Source of the DNA: Gammaproteobacteria bacterium
Lineage (GTDB): Bacteria > Pseudomonadota > Gammaproteobacteria > Steroidobacterales > GCA-2729495
DNA: 35,873 nt
Direction: 5' to 3'
NCBI GenBank assembly: GCA_027293165.1
Contig: JAPUGB010000017.1
Span: 1-35,873 of the forward strand
The translations under genes and the position numbers were made by a program. Numbering within the stretch: position 1 is the stretch's first letter; each line of letters begins with the position of its first letter. Positions 32,700 through 35,873 of the stretch are shown here, piece by piece. Below the pieces are notes generated by a model. The model searched no databases. It saw nothing but the letters and a program-made list of their open reading frames with translations, and was not told the origin of the DNA.

Positions 32700-33425
32700 G
32701 TGATTGACACTGAGCAGTTTGAACATGTACGCCATACCGGAAGCGATCCGGTGCTCTCCTGCCGCGGGCTGGTCAAGTGTTTCGACGAAGGGCCCGGAAG
32801 AATTGAGGTATTGAAAGGCGTCGACATAGCAGTCATGCCGGGCGAACGTGTTGCGGTCATCGGTGCCTCCGGCGCTGGGAAGACCACGTTATTGCAACTG
32901 CTAGGCGGCCTGGATACGCCAACTGCTGGCTCGGTCACGGTATTCGGGCAGGATATTGCGGGGCTCAATGGCACGGCGCGAGGCCGGATGCGTAACCGCG
33001 CACTCGGCTTCGTATATCAGTTTCACCACCTTCTGCCCGAGTTCACCGCACTGGAAAACGTTGCCATGCCGTTGCTGGTTCGCCGGATGCCAATGAATCA
33101 GGTTCGTGCGCAGGCGGTCGAGTTACTGACCCGGGTTGGACTTCAGGATCGCCTGACGCACAGGCCGGGTGAATTGTCGGGCGGCGAACGGCAGCGTACT
33201 GCCGTGGCTCGCGCGCTGGTTACCGAGCCGGCCGTCGTACTAGCTGACGAGCCAACCGGAAACCTCGACCGAAACACAGGTCAGAAAGTGCTTGATCTGA
33301 TGCTGCAGATGAACCGCGAGTCGGGGTCCAGCCTGGTGGTGGTGACGCATGATATGGGCATCGCCGGTCAGATGGACCGCATTCTCGAGCTTGAGAACGG
33401 ACTGCTCGTGACGGCAAATGTCTAA
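32700..33425 (+). CDS. lolD: Lipoprotein-releasing system ATPase LolD
   Basis: LolD is the ABC ATPase that powers the LolCDE lipoprotein-release complex on the cytoplasmic face of the inner membrane. The 241-residue protein has Walker A GASGAGKTT (55-63), the Q-loop FVYQFHHLLPEFTALENV, signature LSGGERQRTAVARAL, Walker B VVLADEPTGNLD and the H-loop THD. I favour GTG 32700, which has GGAA six bases upstream and a length near the E. coli protein. GTG 32622 would give 267 residues and overlap lolC by 41 bases. Its stop overlaps, tail to tail, the stop of the DUF2062 gene by three shared bases. Confidence 0.93.
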   Translation: MIDTEQFEHVRHTGSDPVLSCRGLVKCFDEGPGRIEVLKGVDIAVMPGERVAVIGASGAGKTTLLQLLGGLDTPTAGSVTVFGQDIAGLNGTARGRMRNRALGFVYQFHHLLPEFTALENVAMPLLVRRMPMNQVRAQAVELLTRVGLQDRLTHRPGELSGGERQRTAVARALVTEPAVVLADEPTGNLDRNTGQKVLDLMLQMNRESGSSLVVVTHDMGIAGQMDRILELENGLLVTANV

Positions 33426-33970
33426 TCCAATTTTCCGACGCCGAAGGTGCCGGAACTGCGACGGAACAAATGCCTTCTTCGGTAGCGATACGTTGTCGAG
33501 ATGCGCCAGACCACGTTGATTAGAACGTATGCGGCCGATGAGATCGACGTGGCCAGGATCACGGAGCCAAACCACAGCGGCTTCCAATTAGCAATGAGTT
33601 CCGTGGTCATCCAATTCCAGGAAAACTCTTCAGGGAACGACTGCACCGGAACATTCATGACGGCACAACCCAGCCGGTAGGCGAGATAGAAAATCGGTAC
33701 AACCGTTAATGGGTTGGTGACCCAGACTGCTGCCGCGGCCACCGGTATATTCACCCGGAGCATTAGCGCCGAGAGGATCGCCACTATCATGTGACCTGGC
33801 ATCGGCAGGAAAGCGATAAATAACCCTACCCAAAGACCTCCAGCGACACTTTTGCGGTTCGCCGAAAAATATACCGGGTGAGTCAGCACAAACCGGAAAG
33901 GTCGCAGGTACCACGGTTGGTCTTTCTGTTTATATCGAACAGAAAGGCGTCTGAAGAATCGTCTGGGCAT
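33422..33970 (-). CDS. DUF2062 membrane protein
   Basis: A 182-residue protein of the DUF2062 family, common next to comEC and lolCDE in gammaproteobacteria. A basic N-terminus (MPRRFFRRLSVRYKQ) leads to RFVLTHPVYFSANRKSVAGGLWVGLFIAFLP, then three to four membrane segments with the conserved VTNPLTVVPIFYLAYRLG. The function is not known. The gene is convergent with lolD, and the two stop codons share the CTAA at 33422-33425, leaving no room for a terminator. It is divergent from comEC across about 112 bases. Confidence 0.88.
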   Translation of the reverse strand: MPRRFFRRLSVRYKQKDQPWYLRPFRFVLTHPVYFSANRKSVAGGLWVGLFIAFLPMPGHMIVAILSALMLRVNIPVAAAAVWVTNPLTVVPIFYLAYRLGCAVMNVPVQSFPEEFSWNWMTTELIANWKPLWFGSVILATSISSAAYVLINVVWRISTTYRYRRRHLFRRSSGTFGVGKLD

Positions 33971-34082
33971 TTTCTAGAATGCGATCCCGGCTCGGTTGTT
34001 GCTGACTGAGTCCTCTGAGTGGCGTTGCGCGGCGAGGTTCGAGGTCAATCGCAAACATCCAGTTTCCGTACCAACACCAAGC

Positions 34083-35873
34083 ATGTTACACGTGGCCTGC
34101 CTGGTTATCATCGGTACAGGGCTCGGCCTGCTAACTCCCACATCGCCATATTCGTTCGTATATCCATATACCTTTCTCAGTCTCGGGGCGCTTGCCTGGT
34201 GCGCTGGCGGCATCCGCGCGGTCCTGCTGGTGCTGGTGTATGCCACGGTATCTCTCCAAGTCTACCAAACCGTTGACGACACTCTGTCAGCAAGACTTTC
34301 GCGGCAGGATATCATTGTCGAGGGTACGGTCTCGGATTTTCCTCGCTCCCGAAATTCTGTGACGCGATTTCAGTTTGCTGTGCGGGACGATCCGTTGCAG
34401 CCGGGCGTTCCCTCAAAGCTTTACCTGAGTTGGTACGACGGTGTCGAGATGCCGGCAGCCGGTGAACGCTGGAAACTGATGGTGCGTCTCAAAAGACCCC
34501 ATGGTTTTATGAATCCGGGTGGTTTCGTTTTTGAAAAATGGCTGTTTCGACAGCGCATCGGTGCCACCGGCTACGTCCGCCCGGCATCCAGCAATGCCCG
34601 CCTCGAATCGGTCGCCCGGGAAAATCGTCTGCTCGCCGTGCGTGCGGCGCTAGTGAAACGGATTGAGGATACCTTGGCAGGTGCGCCAGGGGAGCCGTTT
34701 GTCATCGGCCTGGCTGTCGGCGCCCGGCATCGATTGACGAATGCGGACTGGGAAATGCTGAGGCGCACCGGCACCGTGCATTTAATGGCCATCTCCGGCC
34801 TACATATCGGCCTGGCGGCGGGACTCCTCATGCTGCTGGGGCGGTGGGTCGGGAGGCTGATGCTGTATGTGGGGTTTCCGGCGTCACCGCAGCGCTGGGG
34901 GATTGTTGCCGGCCTCGCTGGCGCACTGGGCTACGCCGCATTGGCGGGTTTCGGGATTCCGGCACTCCGTGCCTGTTGCATGTTCACTGTGCTGGCGATG
35001 CTGGGTTGGCGCTACCGGCACGGGAGGGGGACCGACATCCTGGCGGTTGCGGTTATCGCAGTCATCAGCATTGAGCCATTCGGTCTTCTGTCGCCGGGTT
35101 TCTGGATGTCGTTTACCGCCGTTGCCATTTTGTTTGCCACAGCTGCGCAATACCGCTCGGCACGGTCCAGGGTTCAGGAACCGGCGCTGCAAACGCTTCC
35201 GCTGGCCGGTTGGCTTGGAGCGTTGGCGCGTGCATTTGGCACCCAGCTGGCGATGGTTATCGGCCTGGCACCGCTTAGCGTTGCGCTGTTCGGCGAACTG
35301 GCATGGACCGCACCATTGGTCAATCTGGTGGCAATACCGGTCTTCGCCATCGCGATTGTGCCCGGTATCCTGATCAGCATCGTTCTGCTGCTGCTGACGC
35401 CGTCCATCGGTGAACCGCTGCTCGTTATCATGGCTGGTGCCCTGCAGATCTTTCGGCAATTTTTGCAGGTACTGGCGTGGTCGGAACACGCCGTCTGGTC
35501 GGCCGGGCCGCTGGACCCGATTTCGGCGACACTCGGAGTCCTGGGCGCCGCGATTCTCGTCGCCCCGCCGCCCGTTCCCGCGCGGTGGTTGGCAGGGCTA
35601 CTCGTGCTGCCGGCACTGACGGGGTATCAAAGCGCCATTGTTCCACCGAGCCTACGGGTCACTGTGTTTGATATCGGACACGGGCTGTCGGTACTCATAC
35701 AGACGGAGCGACACAACTTGCTCTACGATACCGGACCGGCTTATCGCAGCGGCGACGCGGCCAGCACGGCTGTGTTGCCGGCGCTGCGCGCGCTTGGGGT
35801 CGATCACCTGGACGCCATCGTTGTATCGCATGCCGACTCGGATCACAGCGGCGGTGCACAAAGTGTTCTTGCG
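34083..35873 (+). CDS. comEC: ComEC/Rec2 competence DNA channel (3' end outside window)
   Basis: ComEC forms the inner-membrane channel through which transforming single-stranded DNA enters the cell. The open frame runs from ATG 34083 to the window edge, about 597 residues with no stop. It has N-terminal membrane helices, a soluble DUF4131-like domain (about 65-190), the Competence domain with TGTVHLMAISGLHIGL (about 237) and many helices after it. The start of the metallo-beta-lactamase-like domain follows, with VFDIGHGLSVLIQT and SHADSDHSGG (about 583), an HxDxDH metal motif. The protein is thus intact as far as seen. The start is uncertain: no strong ribosome-binding site precedes it, and TTG codons at 33996 and 33999 are in frame. 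Confidence 0.93.
   Translation, partial: MLHVACLVIIGTGLGLLTPTSPYSFVYPYTFLSLGALAWCAGGIRAVLLVLVYATVSLQVYQTVDDTLSARLSRQDIIVEGTVSDFPRSRNSVTRFQFAVRDDPLQPGVPSKLYLSWYDGVEMPAAGERWKLMVRLKRPHGFMNPGGFVFEKWLFRQRIGATGYVRPASSNARLESVARENRLLAVRAALVKRIEDTLAGAPGEPFVIGLAVGARHRLTNADWEMLRRTGTVHLMAISGLHIGLAAGLLMLLGRWVGRLMLYVGFPASPQRWGIVAGLAGALGYAALAGFGIPALRACCMFTVLAMLGWRYRHGRGTDILAVAVIAVISIEPFGLLSPGFWMSFTAVAILFATAAQYRSARSRVQEPALQTLPLAGWLGALARAFGTQLAMVIGLAPLSVALFGELAWTAPLVNLVAIPVFAIAIVPGILISIVLLLLTPSIGEPLLVIMAGALQIFRQFLQVLAWSEHAVWSAGPLDPISATLGVLGAAILVAPPPVPARWLAGLLVLPALTGYQSAIVPPSLRVTVFDIGHGLSVLIQTERHNLLYDTGPAYRSGDAASTAVLPALRALGVDHLDAIVVSHADSDHSGGAQSVLA

Noticed and set aside
34884-35489. Minus-strand open frame of about 200 residues inside comEC
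   Set aside because: The translation is rich in Arg, Gln and Asn with no hydrophobic core, and the plus strand encodes ComEC helices across the same bases.
1-35873. tRNA or rRNA genes, insertion sequences, integrases, CRISPR arrays
   Set aside because: I looked through the gaps for TTCGA-type tRNA arms, transposase motifs, terminal repeats and spaced direct repeats and found none. All gaps are under 300 bases.

Overview
The window is an ordinary-looking but informative stretch of a gammaproteobacterial chromosome, moderately GC-rich by eye. The assignment rests on gene content and order: surE-pcm-yqaA-nlpD, recJ-prfB-lysS, an sdh operon with sdhE and a ygfX-like gene, rpoE-rseA-rseB-rseC, lepB-DUF4845-rnc-era-recO-pdxJ-acpS, mfd, a LolCDE-type transporter and comEC. 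Coding density is high and many genes overlap by 1-4 bases (TAATG, GTGA, ATGA), which suggests translational coupling. I see no tRNA, rRNA, insertion sequence, prophage or CRISPR array. The genus cannot be told from this window; a lineage outside the Enterobacterales is likely.

Layout. 1-2293: surE (cut by the window edge), pcm, yqaA and nlpD, without the rpoS that often follows nlpD. 2297-2674 (minus): a Mth938-like gene divergent from recJ. 2750-7208: recJ, prfB with its programmed +1 frameshift, and lysS. 7239-8162 (minus): ygfZ. 8198-12643: a respiratory block running DUF1674 (SDHAF4-like), sdhC, sdhD, sdhA, sdhB, sdhE, ygfX-like. 12782-15958: a sigma-E regulon head with a probable self-activated promoter, then rpoE, rseA, rseB, rseC and a small thioredoxin-fold gene. 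16065-20770: lepB, DUF4845, rnc, era, recO, pdxJ, acpS. 20787-23909: a PolB-like exonuclease, a YkuD protein with no signal peptide, nagZ and a methylthioinosine phosphorylase-like gene. 24153-25109: a PAS protein with a degenerate GGDEF domain. 25118-29852 (minus): csiV, mfd and a small secreted protein. 30119-33425: lolE-like, lolC-like and lolD. 33422-33970 (minus): DUF2062. 34083-35873: comEC, cut by the window end.

How genes work together. The respiratory block groups complex II subunits with candidate maturation factors: SdhE for FAD attachment to SdhA, a DUF1674/SDHAF4-like protein for the flavoprotein, and divergent YgfZ for Fe-S enzymes. In E. coli ygfZ, ygfY (sdhE) and ygfX are neighbours; here sdhCDAB sits between ygfZ and sdhE-ygfX. 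The rpoE block encodes an envelope-stress sigma factor and its anti-sigma system, while lolECD, nlpD and csiV serve the envelope. The YkuD protein beside cytoplasmic NagZ is a good candidate for a muropeptide-recycling L,D-carboxypeptidase of the ElsL type.

No wholly new multi-gene system is evident. The best leads are the complex II locus with two predicted flavoprotein assembly factors, the YkuD-NagZ pair, the 27-bp tandem dyad repeat on the rpoE promoter, and the degenerate GGDEF protein.
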